24,495 bases of DNA from JBBQKQ01 sp043719155 (GTDB lineage Bacteria > Patescibacteriota > Minisyncoccia > Phycocordibacterales > UBA5272): positions 1 through 24,495 of the forward strand of contig JAYSUJ010000035.1 of assembly GCA_043719155.1 (NCBI GenBank), read 5' to 3'. Below are positions 13,630 to 20,960 of this stretch, piece by piece. Within the stretch, counting starts at the first letter, position 1, and every line of letters begins with the position of its first letter. A program made the position numbers and the translations under genes. The notes beneath the pieces are model-generated. The model saw only the letters and a program-made list of their open reading frames with translations. It searched no databases and was not told the origin of the DNA.

Positions 13630-14162
13630 TGATAATTAATCGGGAACTCAAAAAATTGGCAAAGAGAACTGATCTTTGGCAAGAGGGAGAATATTTAGAC
13701 CTATGGAGTGTGCCACATTTTTTATCTGGAGTTTTACTTGCTTGTTTTTTGTATTTACTGCATCTGCCTTTTTTGTTTGCCGCTACGTTGGCTATGATTA
13801 TATTAATAGCTTATGAAATTTTTGAAATTAAAGTTGGTATTTACGAAACTGTTTGGAACAGAAGGTTAGATGTAATCGTTGGCATGACCAGTTTTGTGCC
13901 CACAACTTTGATTATATATAATTGGGATTTAATTTACGTTATTGTTTTAGGAATAGTAGTTGGAGTTATAGATGGGGTTTTGAGTTTCTTCGGTTGGCAA
14001 GCATCACAAAAAGGTTTACAGCTCGAGTTAAAAGTACAAAAAGAATTTGAAATATTGAAAATAAAGTTTTTAACCAAGATGAAAGCTATGACTGAAAAGA
14101 AAAGAGAAAAAATTGCAGCTAAACTAGCACTTAAGCAACTAAAAAAACAAATGAAATTTTGA
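13629..14162 (+). CDS. Four-helix membrane protein, start overlapping tRNA-Leu CCA
   Basis: 177 residues. After a charged N-terminus come about four hydrophobic helices (residues 25-125), then a strongly basic, Lys-rich helical tail (TEKKREKIAAKLALKQLKKQMKF) shown here at its limit of interest only. The motifs WSVPHFLSG, AYEIFEIKVGIYE and NRRLDVIVGM resemble the H-F-x2-G / E-x2-E / N-x3-D pattern of VanZ-like and related small membrane families, but I would not name it. The frame stays open upstream through the tRNA; the ATG at 13629 is the first credible start, and its A is the last base of the tRNA CCA. No Shine-Dalgarno site or separate promoter is present, so it depends on the tRNA transcript. 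Confidence 0.75.
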   Translation: MIINRELKKLAKRTDLWQEGEYLDLWSVPHFLSGVLLACFLYLLHLPFLFAATLAMIILIAYEIFEIKVGIYETVWNRRLDVIVGMTSFVPTTLIIYNWDLIYVIVLGIVVGVIDGVLSFFGWQASQKGLQLELKVQKEFEILKIKFLTKMKAMTEKKREKIAAKLALKQLKKQMKF

Positions 14163-14173
14163 AGAAATAATTT

Positions 14174-14230
14174 TTGACGTAAGTAATATTTAATGTTATT
14201 ATAAATTTAAGTTGAATCCAAATATAGGAG
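14174..14230 (+). promoter_or_regulatory. Promoter and Shine-Dalgarno site of the 100-residue gene
   Basis: TTGACG (14174-14179), 17-nt spacer, TATTAT (14197-14202), predicted start about 14209. AGGAG (14226-14230) lies 8 nt before a TTG start at 14239. Confidence 0.72.
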
Positions 14231-14238
14231 AAATTACC

Positions 14239-14541
14239 TTGGACCAATTTGCAAAGTTTGTCGCGAGACACACTGAAGTTGTCTACACCAGTAAGGTTGG
14301 ACAGTTTTTCATCTCTGTTCTCATCTTCATTGGCCCGTTTTCCTTTCTACCCACAGTTTGGGTAGCTTGGACAAATCCAGACATTGGTGCTTTACGCACT
14401 TTGACATGGCCAGTGATGTTTGTCGTAAATTCTGTCGTTTTTGTTTCACTTTGTCACAAAGGTGAAAACAGACTCAGGTGGAACATGGTGGTGTGGTTAG
14501 TCTTGATTTTTCTGGTCTGGCTCGCAACACTTGTACGCTAA
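14239..14541 (+). CDS. Small membrane protein, 100 residues, TTG start
   Basis: Unrecognised. Three hydrophobic helices (about residues 22-45, 55-74 and 81-98) follow an amphipathic N-terminus (DQFAKFVARHTEVVYTSK). The TTG at 14239 is chosen because AGGAG sits 8 nt before it; a TTG 27 nt further upstream falls at the predicted transcript start and lacks a site. The gene has its own promoter and a strong terminator immediately after the stop. Its codon use, with more C-ending codons, resembles that of the 14655 and 18027 genes rather than of thrS. These genes look like a related class by expression signals, not by sequence similarity. Confidence 0.68.
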   Translation: MDQFAKFVARHTEVVYTSKVGQFFISVLIFIGPFSFLPTVWVAWTNPDIGALRTLTWPVMFVVNSVVFVSLCHKGENRLRWNMVVWLVLIFLVWLATLVR

Positions 14542-14550
14542 GACGCAACT

Positions 14551-14592
14551 CTTGTGACTTTAGTTTCCGAACTAAAGTTACAAGGGTTTTTT
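14551..14592 (+). terminator. Strong terminator after the 100-residue gene
   Basis: CTTGTGACTTTAGTT (14551-14565) pairs over 15 bp, with one G-T pair, with 14570-14584; loop TCCG; TTTTTT at 14587-14592. Confidence 0.9.
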
Positions 14593-14646
14593 ACTTTGTT
14601 CAAATTTTGTGGTAATATGCAAGTCCGGCAATTGGTCCGGAAGGAG
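14590..14646 (+). promoter_or_regulatory. Promoter, 5' hairpin and Shine-Dalgarno site of the 260-residue gene
   Basis: TTTACT (14590-14595), 17-nt spacer, TAATAT (14613-14618), predicted start about 14625. TCCGG (14624-14628) pairs with CCGGA (14637-14641) at the very 5' end, and AAGGAG (14641-14646) overlaps its last base, 8 nt before the ATG. Melting of the stem could affect ribosome access. Confidence 0.6.
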
Positions 14647-14654
14647 CACCTCAA

Positions 14655-15437
14655 ATGCACGGCATTCCGTGGAGAGAAATCTTCGAACATTTTGGCTACA
14701 TCCTGCCACAATGGGCATTTATCGGCTTAAATGTGCTGACTTGGCTTATCCCAGCCTTGATCACATTTGGAGTTTGGAAATGGTTCAAGAAACATCGTGA
14801 GTATCACAACCGGTCGTACCTGTCACGAATCGTGATTGGGTCTGGAACCTACGTCGACGAAGTCAATGAACGGGGTGAGGTTGGTGATACGCTGAAAATG
14901 CGTACCTTCAATGAAGTCCCAGTCTCTAATGTTATTGGAGACGGTGTTCTGACTGACTTGATGGTAAGTGCAGCTCACGCGACCACTCACCATTCAAAAA
15001 CGCAGATACTTGCTTTCAAGCATGAAAGCGACAGAAACATATTGAGGTCGAGACTTACTACCGCCCTCAATTTCTATTCTAAACCTGAGATTGCTGGCGA
15101 GTTGGCTCGGGCATCAGGACCACAAGAATTCATTGTGGCTATGACCTGCGAAGACTCTGGTCATCAGCGGAAAATCCGCCTCGTCATTACCACTGAAGCT
15201 GAGCTACGCAAGCATCTCAAAGTCAGTTTGCACGACAAGCTTCGTTACGAATACGGTCAGAACTATCATTTCCATCGTGCAAATCTTTTGCATGAGTTGG
15301 CGGTGAAATGGTTCGACCCAAAGTCAGACGAAAACCAGAACAACTTTGCATGGCGGGTGACATTGAACTGTCGCTATACGCCACGCGTTTATCAGAAAAA
15401 AGCTGTTACTGCTGCCCAGCTGGTGAAGCAGGGTTGA
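14655..15437 (+). CDS. Membrane-anchored orphan protein, 260 residues
   Basis: Unrecognised. One hydrophobic helix at about residues 18-42 (PQWAFIGLNVLTWLIPALIT) is followed by basic residues (KWFKKHREYHNR), which suggests the remaining 215 residues face the cytoplasm. That domain is rich in His and Arg (HATTHHSK, HFHRANLLHEL) and has alternating strands such as EFIVAMTCEDSG and RKIRLVITTEAEL, consistent with an alpha/beta fold. No catalytic motif stands out. The unit is complete: promoter, leader hairpin, Shine-Dalgarno site and a perfect 15-bp terminator stem. GC content and codon use are higher than in flanking thrS, which may mean high expression or transfer. Confidence 0.75.
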   Translation: MHGIPWREIFEHFGYILPQWAFIGLNVLTWLIPALITFGVWKWFKKHREYHNRSYLSRIVIGSGTYVDEVNERGEVGDTLKMRTFNEVPVSNVIGDGVLTDLMVSAAHATTHHSKTQILAFKHESDRNILRSRLTTALNFYSKPEIAGELARASGPQEFIVAMTCEDSGHQRKIRLVITTEAELRKHLKVSLHDKLRYEYGQNYHFHRANLLHELAVKWFDPKSDENQNNFAWRVTLNCRYTPRVYQKKAVTAAQLVKQG

Positions 15438-15454
15438 GGTGACGTTTTATTGTG

Positions 15455-15490
15455 GGGCTGGATTTTCCCGAAGGGAAAATCCAGCCCTTT
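15455..15490 (+). terminator. Perfect 15-bp hairpin terminator
   Basis: GGGCTGGATTTTCCC (15455-15469) and its exact complement (15473-15487), loop GAA, then TTT and a T-rich stretch. It isolates the 260-residue gene from thrS. Confidence 0.8.
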
Positions 15491-15509
15491 AACTTTTGAC
15501 TAAATTTTC

Positions 15510-15539
15510 TTTACAAATTCTTCCTAAAAATGGTATATT
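15510..15539 (+). promoter_or_regulatory. thrS promoter
   Basis: TTTACA (15510-15515), 18-nt spacer, TATATT (15534-15539); predicted start about 15546, giving a leader of about 10 nt. No T-box or other leader element fits in it. Confidence 0.62.
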
Positions 15540-15555
15540 TAAATTATACAAAAAT

Positions 15556-17307
15556 ATGAAAAATTTAGACCACATTCGTCACACTTTGGCCCATCTTACT
15601 GCTCAGGCAGTACGACAGATTTATCCACATGCAAAAAATGCAATTGGTCCCACGGTTGAGAATGGTTGGTATCAAGATTTTGATTTAGGAGAAACCAAGT
15701 TATCGGATTCTGATTTAGAAAAAATAGAAAAACAAATAAAAAACAATTTAAAAGACTGGACAGAATTTTCAAAAAAAGAAGTTACAACAGATGAAGCTTT
15801 AAAAGAATTTTCATGGAATGAGTACAAAACAGAGCTTATAGGTGACTTTTCCAGAGACTCTAAAACTTTAACTTTTTACACGTGTGGAGAGTTTGTAGAT
15901 TTGTGTAAAGGTGGTCATTGTGAACATCCCTCAAAAGAAATTGAACTTGATTCATTTAAATTAGAAAAGTTGGCAGGAGCCTATTGGAAGGGGGATGCTC
16001 AAAACAAAATGTTGACTCGTATTTACGGACTGGCTTTTGAAAATAAAGAAGACTTAGAAAAATATGTGTGGCAACAAGAAGAGGCAAAGAAAAGAGATCA
16101 CAGAATTTTAGGACCAAAATTAAAACTTTTTACCACTTCAGATTTGGTTGGACCTGGGTTGCCACTTTTTCAAAAAAGAGGAAATATTTTAAGGAGAGAA
16201 GTGACAGAGTATCTGTGGAGCATGTTTAAAGAATACAATAATGAGTGGGTGTGGACACCACATATGACCAAAGAAGCTTTGTATGAAGTTTCTGGTCATG
16301 CTGGACATTATCTTGAAGACATGTTTTCTGTTTTTGGTGGAACTTCCAAAGAAAAGTTTTGGATGAAGCCAATGAATTGTCCTTTTCATATGGAGCTATT
16401 TAAAGATAACCAGTTTTCTTATCGAGACATGCCTGTTCGATATTTCGAGCCGGCAACAGTTTACAGAGATGAAAAATCTGGGCAACTCGGGGGTTTGACT
16501 AGGGTCAGGGCTTTAACACAAGATGATGGGCATATTTTCTGCCGTATTAACCAAATAGAACAAGAGATAGAAATAATTTTAGAAATTTTACAAAAGTTTT
16601 ATACAACAATGGGAATGATTAGTGGATATAAAGTAAGACTTTCATTGAGAGACGAAGATAAAAGTAAGTGGCTAGGAACAGATGAGATGTGGACAACAGC
16701 AGAAAAGGCTCTTACGAATATTTGTAAAGATAAAAACCTTCCTTATTACGAAGGACCAGGAGAGGCCGCCTTCTATGGACCAAAGTTAGACTTTATGTTT
16801 AAAGATGCCATTGGACGTGACCATCAGCTTGCTACAATACAGTGTGATTTTAACCAGCCAGCAAGATTTAAACTTTCTTTTGTCAATGAAGAAGGAAAAG
16901 ACGAACAGCCTGTGGTTATACACCGAGCGATTGCTGGTTCTTTGGAACGGTTTTTGGGTGTAGCTATTGAGCATTTTGCTGGGGCGTTTCCAGTGTGGCT
17001 GTCACCGAACCAAGTGACTATTGTTCCAGTAAAAGCCGACCTGCATAATGAGTTTGCCAATAAAATTTTTCAAATTTTAAAAGAAAAAAATATTCGTGTA
17101 GAGCTTGACGATAGAAACGAAAGTTTGGGTAAGAGAATACGAGCTGCAAAAGAAATGAAAACCCCGTATGTAATTGTAATTGGGGACAAAGAAAGAGACT
17201 CTAGAAATTTAACCGTAGAAACTAGAGGGGAAAAAATTGAAAATATATCTCCAGAGGATTTTGCTAAAAAAGTTGAAGAAGAAATAAAAAATAGAACTTT
17301 AAATTAA
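15556..17307 (+). CDS. thrS: Threonyl-tRNA synthetase lacking the TGS domain
   Basis: 583 residues from the ATG at 15556. It charges tRNA-Thr in the cytoplasm. The protein begins directly with the N2 editing domain: HTLAH at residues 9-13 and the CKGGH motif near residue 117 supply the editing-site residues. The class II catalytic core follows, with MNCPFHME, motif 2 (VYRDEKSGQLGGLTRVR, then DDGHIFC) and motif 3 (HRAIAGSLERFLGV), and a C-terminal anticodon-binding domain (VTIVPVKADLH). Usual bacterial ThrRS is about 640 residues with an N-terminal TGS/N1 domain, absent here. An in-frame TTG at 15496 would add 20 residues, but it lies upstream of the predicted transcript start and could not encode a TGS domain. 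Confidence 0.94.
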   Translation: MKNLDHIRHTLAHLTAQAVRQIYPHAKNAIGPTVENGWYQDFDLGETKLSDSDLEKIEKQIKNNLKDWTEFSKKEVTTDEALKEFSWNEYKTELIGDFSRDSKTLTFYTCGEFVDLCKGGHCEHPSKEIELDSFKLEKLAGAYWKGDAQNKMLTRIYGLAFENKEDLEKYVWQQEEAKKRDHRILGPKLKLFTTSDLVGPGLPLFQKRGNILRREVTEYLWSMFKEYNNEWVWTPHMTKEALYEVSGHAGHYLEDMFSVFGGTSKEKFWMKPMNCPFHMELFKDNQFSYRDMPVRYFEPATVYRDEKSGQLGGLTRVRALTQDDGHIFCRINQIEQEIEIILEILQKFYTTMGMISGYKVRLSLRDEDKSKWLGTDEMWTTAEKALTNICKDKNLPYYEGPGEAAFYGPKLDFMFKDAIGRDHQLATIQCDFNQPARFKLSFVNEEGKDEQPVVIHRAIAGSLERFLGVAIEHFAGAFPVWLSPNQVTIVPVKADLHNEFANKIFQILKEKNIRVELDDRNESLGKRIRAAKEMKTPYVIVIGDKERDSRNLTVETRGEKIENISPEDFAKKVEEEIKNRTLN

Positions 17308-17316
17308 AAAAAACTA

Positions 17317-17344
17317 TTCACATTTTGCGTATTTTTGTTATACT
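17317..17344 (+). promoter_or_regulatory. Promoter of the TMEM175-like gene
   Basis: TTCACA (17317-17322), 16-nt spacer, TATACT (17339-17344), giving a leader of about 11 nt. A second TATAAT at 17350-17355 would give a leaderless mRNA but has no -35 box. Confidence 0.5.
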
Positions 17345-17362
17345 TAAAATATAATATTAAAT

Positions 17363-17917
17363 ATGACAAAAGGCAGACTAGAAACTTTTTCGGACTCGGT
17401 GATGGCGATAGTTATTACGCTTTTAGCGTTTGAGTTAAAAAGTCCAATTCAGAATAGTTTAAATAATTTTGAAACTTTAGAGAAATTAAATTTACTCGCT
17501 CCTCAATTTTTTATTTTTACACTTTCCTTTCTTACTATTTCTATTATGTGGATCAACCATCATTACATAACCAATAAAATAGAAGTGGTAAATCATAAAA
17601 CTGTTTGGGCAAATTCTTTTTTACTTTTGTTTGTGACAATCATTCCTTTTGCTACAACTTTTTTAGGTCATAACCCAAACAATGTAGTAGCTCTAATCAC
17701 GTATTCACTGGTTATGCTTTTTTGTTCACTTGCTTTTACCATGTTGAAATATACTTCTATACCTAAAAACGTGCTAACTCACCAAAAAGAAATTTTTAAA
17801 CATGTAGGTGTGTATGCTTACACTTTTGCTATTTTTGTAGCCCTGTTTCTGCCACAACTTACTTATTTTGTTTTACTCGTCCCACCACTTTCTTATATTT
17901 TACCGAGTAGGGAATAA
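17363..17917 (+). CDS. TMEM175-family (DUF1211) ion channel-like protein
   Basis: 184 residues with about six membrane helices, the usual bacterial form. The family signature opens the first helix: RLETFSDSVMAIVITLLAFEL, where RxxxFSD and the following T/L ring line the pore in characterised members. A second family feature, ISIMWINHHY, follows in helix 3 and is normal for TMEM175 proteins. Known members are potassium-permeable channels in the cell membrane; selectivity here is not determined. It lies 55 nt after thrS and has its own promoter. No Shine-Dalgarno site precedes the ATG. Confidence 0.85.
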   Translation: MTKGRLETFSDSVMAIVITLLAFELKSPIQNSLNNFETLEKLNLLAPQFFIFTLSFLTISIMWINHHYITNKIEVVNHKTVWANSFLLLFVTIIPFATTFLGHNPNNVVALITYSLVMLFCSLAFTMLKYTSIPKNVLTHQKEIFKHVGVYAYTFAIFVALFLPQLTYFVLLVPPLSYILPSRE

Positions 17918-17935
17918 GGTTTTAAAAAACAAAAT

Positions 17936-18018
17936 TTGTAATTTATCAAAAAAAGTTGTAGAATAACCAAGATTCACTGAGATCCTCTTTGTGAATCTGC
18001 TTAACTTTGACAGGAAAG
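17936..18018 (+). promoter_or_regulatory. Promoter, 5' hairpin and Shine-Dalgarno site of the 230-residue gene
   Basis: TTGTAA (17936-17941), 17-nt spacer, TAGAAT (17959-17964), predicted start about 17970. AGATTCAC beginning at 17970 pairs with GTGAATCT (17991-17998), so the RNA would begin with a hairpin. AGGAAAG (18012-18018) precedes the ATG at 18027. Confidence 0.65.
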
Positions 18019-18026
18019 AGAAAACC

Positions 18027-18719
18027 ATGCTCGCATGGATTCCACTTACAATTCTTGGTATCGCCTTCTGGCCGTTTGTGCTGGGGGCTGCTGTCTTCAT
18101 CTTTTGGTGGGTCTTCCTCACCTACGAACCGACTTACAAGCGTAATCGCTATGGCAACTATGACTACGAGGAATACGGTGGTGGTCTGTACTGGGGTCTC
18201 CTCAGTTTGGCCATGACTGGCCTCTTGGTCTACGCACTCATGGACTGGCAGTTTAGCTGGGACAAGATCAAGAATCTGCACCCAGAATACACCATGATGG
18301 TGTTAAAATTCTTGGGTGTCGGCTTCATCTGGGCTTGGGTCCGTTGGCCGGTACAGGCTTGGCGAGGTCGCCAAGCTTGGGACAGAAATGCACAACGGAT
18401 TGCAAATGACTACCACAACGGCAATATTTCCAAGTTGACGCCGATGCAAAAATACGAACTTTCGGAAAAACTTCCAAAGTTCCTCAAGTATCGCTGGCGC
18501 TTCCTGCAGTGGATCATCCTCTGGCCGATCAGCTTGCTGGACACGGTTTTCCGTGACCTCTTGAAGATCATCTGGGAATGGTTCACGGAAGTTTTGGCCA
18601 AGTTTGGCGACTGGTTTGCACGGCGTGTCTACGGACATCGCTATGTGCCAGTCAAGCCACAACCTGAGCACACACCAGAACAAACTGACTCGGCTCCAAA
18701 ACGGATGCTGACGAAGTAG
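18027..18719 (+). CDS. Orphan polytopic membrane protein, 230 residues
   Basis: Unrecognised, unusually rich in Trp and Tyr. Two hydrophobic helices lie in the first 75 residues (LAWIPLTILGIAFWPFVLG and GLLSLAMTGLLVYALM), separated by a Tyr/Gly/Asn-rich loop (YKRNRYGNYDYEEYGGG). Another is at about 87-105 (VLKFLGVGFIWAWV), and an amphipathic or membrane segment lies near 148-190 (RFLQWIILWPISLLDTVF). The tail is hydrophilic and Pro-rich. ATG 18027 is preferred to an in-frame GTG at 17991 because the latter lies inside the leader hairpin and AGGAAAG sits before 18027. It has promoter, hairpin, Shine-Dalgarno site and terminator of its own, with codon use richer in G and C than its neighbours. 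Confidence 0.75.
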   Translation: MLAWIPLTILGIAFWPFVLGAAVFIFWWVFLTYEPTYKRNRYGNYDYEEYGGGLYWGLLSLAMTGLLVYALMDWQFSWDKIKNLHPEYTMMVLKFLGVGFIWAWVRWPVQAWRGRQAWDRNAQRIANDYHNGNISKLTPMQKYELSEKLPKFLKYRWRFLQWIILWPISLLDTVFRDLLKIIWEWFTEVLAKFGDWFARRVYGHRYVPVKPQPEHTPEQTDSAPKRMLTK

Positions 18720-18743
18720 TTCAGGTTCAATAAATTTTAAAGA

Positions 18744-18776
18744 GCCCGGTCGCAATAACATGCGCCCGGGCTTTCA
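18744..18776. terminator. Bidirectional terminator between the 18027 gene and recR
   Basis: AGCCCGG (18744-18750) pairs with CCGGGCT (18767-18773), with an inner CGC/GCG. TTT follows on the plus strand and TCTTT in the minus direction, so it could serve both convergent genes. Confidence 0.75.
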
Positions 18777-18789
18777 TACTTTAAAAAAA

Positions 18790-19485
18790 TTATAAAATAT
18801 TTTCTGACCTATTTTTCAAGGCATTTTGTAAGGTGTCTTTGTCTGCGTATTCCAACTCTGTACCTGTAGAAAATCCGCGCCCGAAAGTTGTGATTTTTAT
18901 TTGTCCCCCTTCCGGGAAGGGGGAAGATTCTAGGATTTCTTTTATTTTTTGTTGCAAAACTTGAGCTGTAAAGACTCCATCTGGGTTGAGAGAGTTGCAA
19001 AGTATTATCTCTTTCAGCAAGCTTTGCTCCTCTCCTTTGTAAGGAGAGGCTGGGTGAGGTAGAGGGGATTTTAATTTCTTTACAAATTTTAGTAATCCGT
19101 CTAGGTGAATATTTGGCTGACTCTTCTTTTCTATCACCTGAAATTGCCCACCTAGAACAAAAACTAGCCCTGTCCAATTGCCTTTTTTGAGCATTACTTC
19201 TCTGTCTATATTTTTTTCAACTACTGCTAAAAGGCTTCTGTCTCGAACCTGAGACCTGCAAATGTCGCAGAGTTCAAATTTTTCCCCAAATTTATTTTTG
19301 AATACAGAATAGCAATCTAAACATTCTCGGACATTGTCCCGAGATTTTTTAATTTCATGGATAAAGTTGTCTACCCAGCTATTGTCTTTGGTTAAAATAT
19401 GAAATACAAAACGCTCAGCTTGGCGTTTACCAATCCCCGGAAAAGTTTTAAAGTATTCAAAAAGTTTATTATATTCTTCGGACAT
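18790..19485 (-). CDS. recR: Recombination mediator RecR with two in-frame palindromic insertions
   Basis: 231 residues against about 198 usually. RecR works with RecO (and RecF) to load RecA on gapped DNA. Seen: N-terminal helix-hairpin-helix (FPGIGKRQAERF at 15-26), zinc finger C55, C58, C73, C76, and a TOPRIM domain (LLAVVE, then EIILCNSLNPDG) ending in FSTGTELEYAD. The extra length is at two places: residues about 141-154 (LPHPASPYKGEE region) and 188-195 (PFPEGG region). Both coincide with palindromic DNA elements whose partners occur in and near cysS. The first falls in the loop before the TOPRIM EIILCN strand, the second after the helix that follows, so the fold could tolerate them. 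It starts 9 nt after dnaB in the same operon. Confidence 0.93.
   Translation of the reverse strand: MSEEYNKLFEYFKTFPGIGKRQAERFVFHILTKDNSWVDNFIHEIKKSRDNVRECLDCYSVFKNKFGEKFELCDICRSQVRDRSLLAVVEKNIDREVMLKKGNWTGLVFVLGGQFQVIEKKSQPNIHLDGLLKFVKKLKSPLPHPASPYKGEEQSLLKEIILCNSLNPDGVFTAQVLQQKIKEILESSPFPEGGQIKITTFGRGFSTGTELEYADKDTLQNALKNRSENIL
18902..18924. repeat. Palindromic element B inside recR
   Basis: TCCCCCTTC (18904-18912) pairs with GAAGGGGGA (18916-18924). The 13-mer TGTCCCCCTTCCG at 18902-18914 recurs exactly at 20966-20978. It encodes the PFPEGG insertion of RecR. Confidence 0.65.
19026..19064. repeat. 39-nt palindromic element A inside recR
   Basis: Matches 21163-21201 in cysS at 36 of 39 positions in the same orientation. 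The core is CCTCTCCTT-TGT-AAGGAGAGG (9-bp stem in this copy). Read in the recR frame it gives LPHPASPYKGEE, absent from usual RecR proteins. Confidence 0.85.
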
Positions 19486-19494
19486 GATTAAAAA

Positions 19495-20895
19495 TTAAAA
19501 ATCCTCTATATTAGAAACGTGGGCTTCTGGGACGTTGGCAAATTCGCCGAAACTTTTGTCTATGTTCATGAACGAAGTTTTTTCTTTGTCGAAATGCAAT
19601 TTGACAAAGCCAGTCGGTCCATTACGATGTTTTTCTATCAATATTTCAGCCTCTACTGGCCCATGGTTTTCTCTTTCAGATGTGGATTTTTGATAGTCGT
19701 CACGGTGTATAAACATCACTACGTCGGCATCTTGCTCTATTGACCCCGAGTCACGAAGGTCGGAAAGTTTGGGTTTGCCACCACGAGTTTCAACCGCACG
19801 CGAAAGCTGCGATAGGGCAATGACAGGTACTTGAAACTCTTTGGCAATTCCTTTTAAGCTACGAGAAATTTCTGTAACTTGGTTTACCATAGAGTCATAA
19901 TGCACATGTGAAGACATGAGTTGTAAATAATCAACTATAACTAAATCTACTTTGTGTTTAGAGTTCATTTTACGCAACTTACTTTTAAGCTTAATAGGTG
20001 AGATGGCCGGCTCGTCGTCAATGAAGATGTGGGACTCGCGAAGTCTGTTTAGAGATTCTTGGATCATTCCCCACTCATTGTCATAAAGTTTAGCTCCAGT
20101 ACGCAGCTTCCAAGAATTGACTTTACTTTCAGCTGAGACCATTCTGTCAACCAGTTGCTCTTTACTCATTTCCAGTGAAAAGAAAGCCACACCGTGTTTG
20201 GCGTGCACAGCTGCATTTCGGACAAAGTCCAAAGCTAAGGATGTTTTACCTACCGAAGGGCGAGCTGCGAGGATCACGAGGTCAGACTTTTGCCAGCCAG
20301 AAAGTAAACCATCTAAATCTTTAAAACCCGTAGTCACTCCTCGCAGCTCGCCCTTTCTTTCATGCATTTTTTCTATTCTCGCCCAAGCATCTTCCAGTGT
20401 GTGTTTTATTTCTACAAATTGCCCACCAGTATTTCCTATTTTTTGGGTGATGTCGTAAATTTCTTTTTCAGCTTTTTCTAAAGTCGCATCTAGTTCCTGA
20501 GTTTCCTCATAGCCGTATTCGCCAATTTTATTAGAGGCTCTTATCAGCTCGCGCAATACTGCCTTTTTATAAATCTCTTTGGCAAAGTAGTCGGCACTGG
20601 CAGAAGTTCCCACACTGCCGGCCACCTCGGTTAAATATTCAAAACCTCCGATCGGGTCAAGATTTTTTGAGTCACGAAGCTTGGAAGATAAAGTAACCAA
20701 ATCTATAGGTTCATTTTTTTCTAAAAGTCCTAAAATGTGATTGAAGATTATTCTATGTTTTTCGGCGTAAAAATGTTTGTCATTTAAGTAAACTAAAATG
20801 TCATGCAGTGCATCTGGACGAACTAAAATACTACCAAGTAAATGCATTTCGGCTTCTAAATTTTGTGGGGGAATTCGGCCTTTTAGTGGGTCCAT
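19495..20895 (-). CDS. dnaB: Replicative DNA helicase
   Basis: 466 residues, normal for DnaB, the hexameric helicase that unwinds the replication fork. The N-terminal primase-interaction domain (PPQNLEAEMHLLGSIL at 9-24) and the RecA-like C-terminal domain are both complete. Walker A ARPSVGKTS lies at 211-219, Walker B VDLVIVDYLQLM follows, then the LSQLSRAVE sensor and DLRDSGSIEQDADVVMF. No intein or insertion is present. The ATG at 20895 lies only 9 nt after a TATACT box, so the mRNA would be almost leaderless. recR follows after 9 nt. A palindromic repeat separates it from cysS upstream. Confidence 0.95.
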   Translation of the reverse strand: MDPLKGRIPPQNLEAEMHLLGSILVRPDALHDILVYLNDKHFYAEKHRIIFNHILGLLEKNEPIDLVTLSSKLRDSKNLDPIGGFEYLTEVAGSVGTSASADYFAKEIYKKAVLRELIRASNKIGEYGYEETQELDATLEKAEKEIYDITQKIGNTGGQFVEIKHTLEDAWARIEKMHERKGELRGVTTGFKDLDGLLSGWQKSDLVILAARPSVGKTSLALDFVRNAAVHAKHGVAFFSLEMSKEQLVDRMVSAESKVNSWKLRTGAKLYDNEWGMIQESLNRLRESHIFIDDEPAISPIKLKSKLRKMNSKHKVDLVIVDYLQLMSSHVHYDSMVNQVTEISRSLKGIAKEFQVPVIALSQLSRAVETRGGKPKLSDLRDSGSIEQDADVVMFIHRDDYQKSTSERENHGPVEAEILIEKHRNGPTGFVKLHFDKEKTSFMNIDKSFGEFANVPEAHVSNIEDF

Positions 20896-20904
20896 AGTCG
20901 GTCA

Positions 20905-20910
20905 AGTATA
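20905..20910 (-). promoter_or_regulatory. -10 box of dnaB
   Basis: TATACT on the minus strand (20910-20905), 9 nt before the dnaB ATG; predicted leader 2-4 nt. The -35 box is weak (TAGAAT 17 nt upstream). Confidence 0.42.
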
Positions 20911-20960
20911 TGTAAAAAAAGGTTTTAATTCTAGTCTTTACAAGTGGGTAAGTAGGTGTA

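Noticed and set aside
14162..14180. UGA recoded as glycine or tryptophan
   Set aside because: Reading through TGA at 14162 meets another TGA after a few codons, and tRNA-Trp has CCA; standard code fits all genes.
15496..15555. TTG start giving ThrRS 20 extra residues
   Set aside because: It lies upstream of the -10 box and predicted transcript start; the conserved protein begins at 15556.
17991..18026. GTG start 12 codons upstream of the 230-residue gene
   Set aside because: It falls in the right arm of the leader hairpin with no ribosome site; 18027 has AGGAAAG before it.
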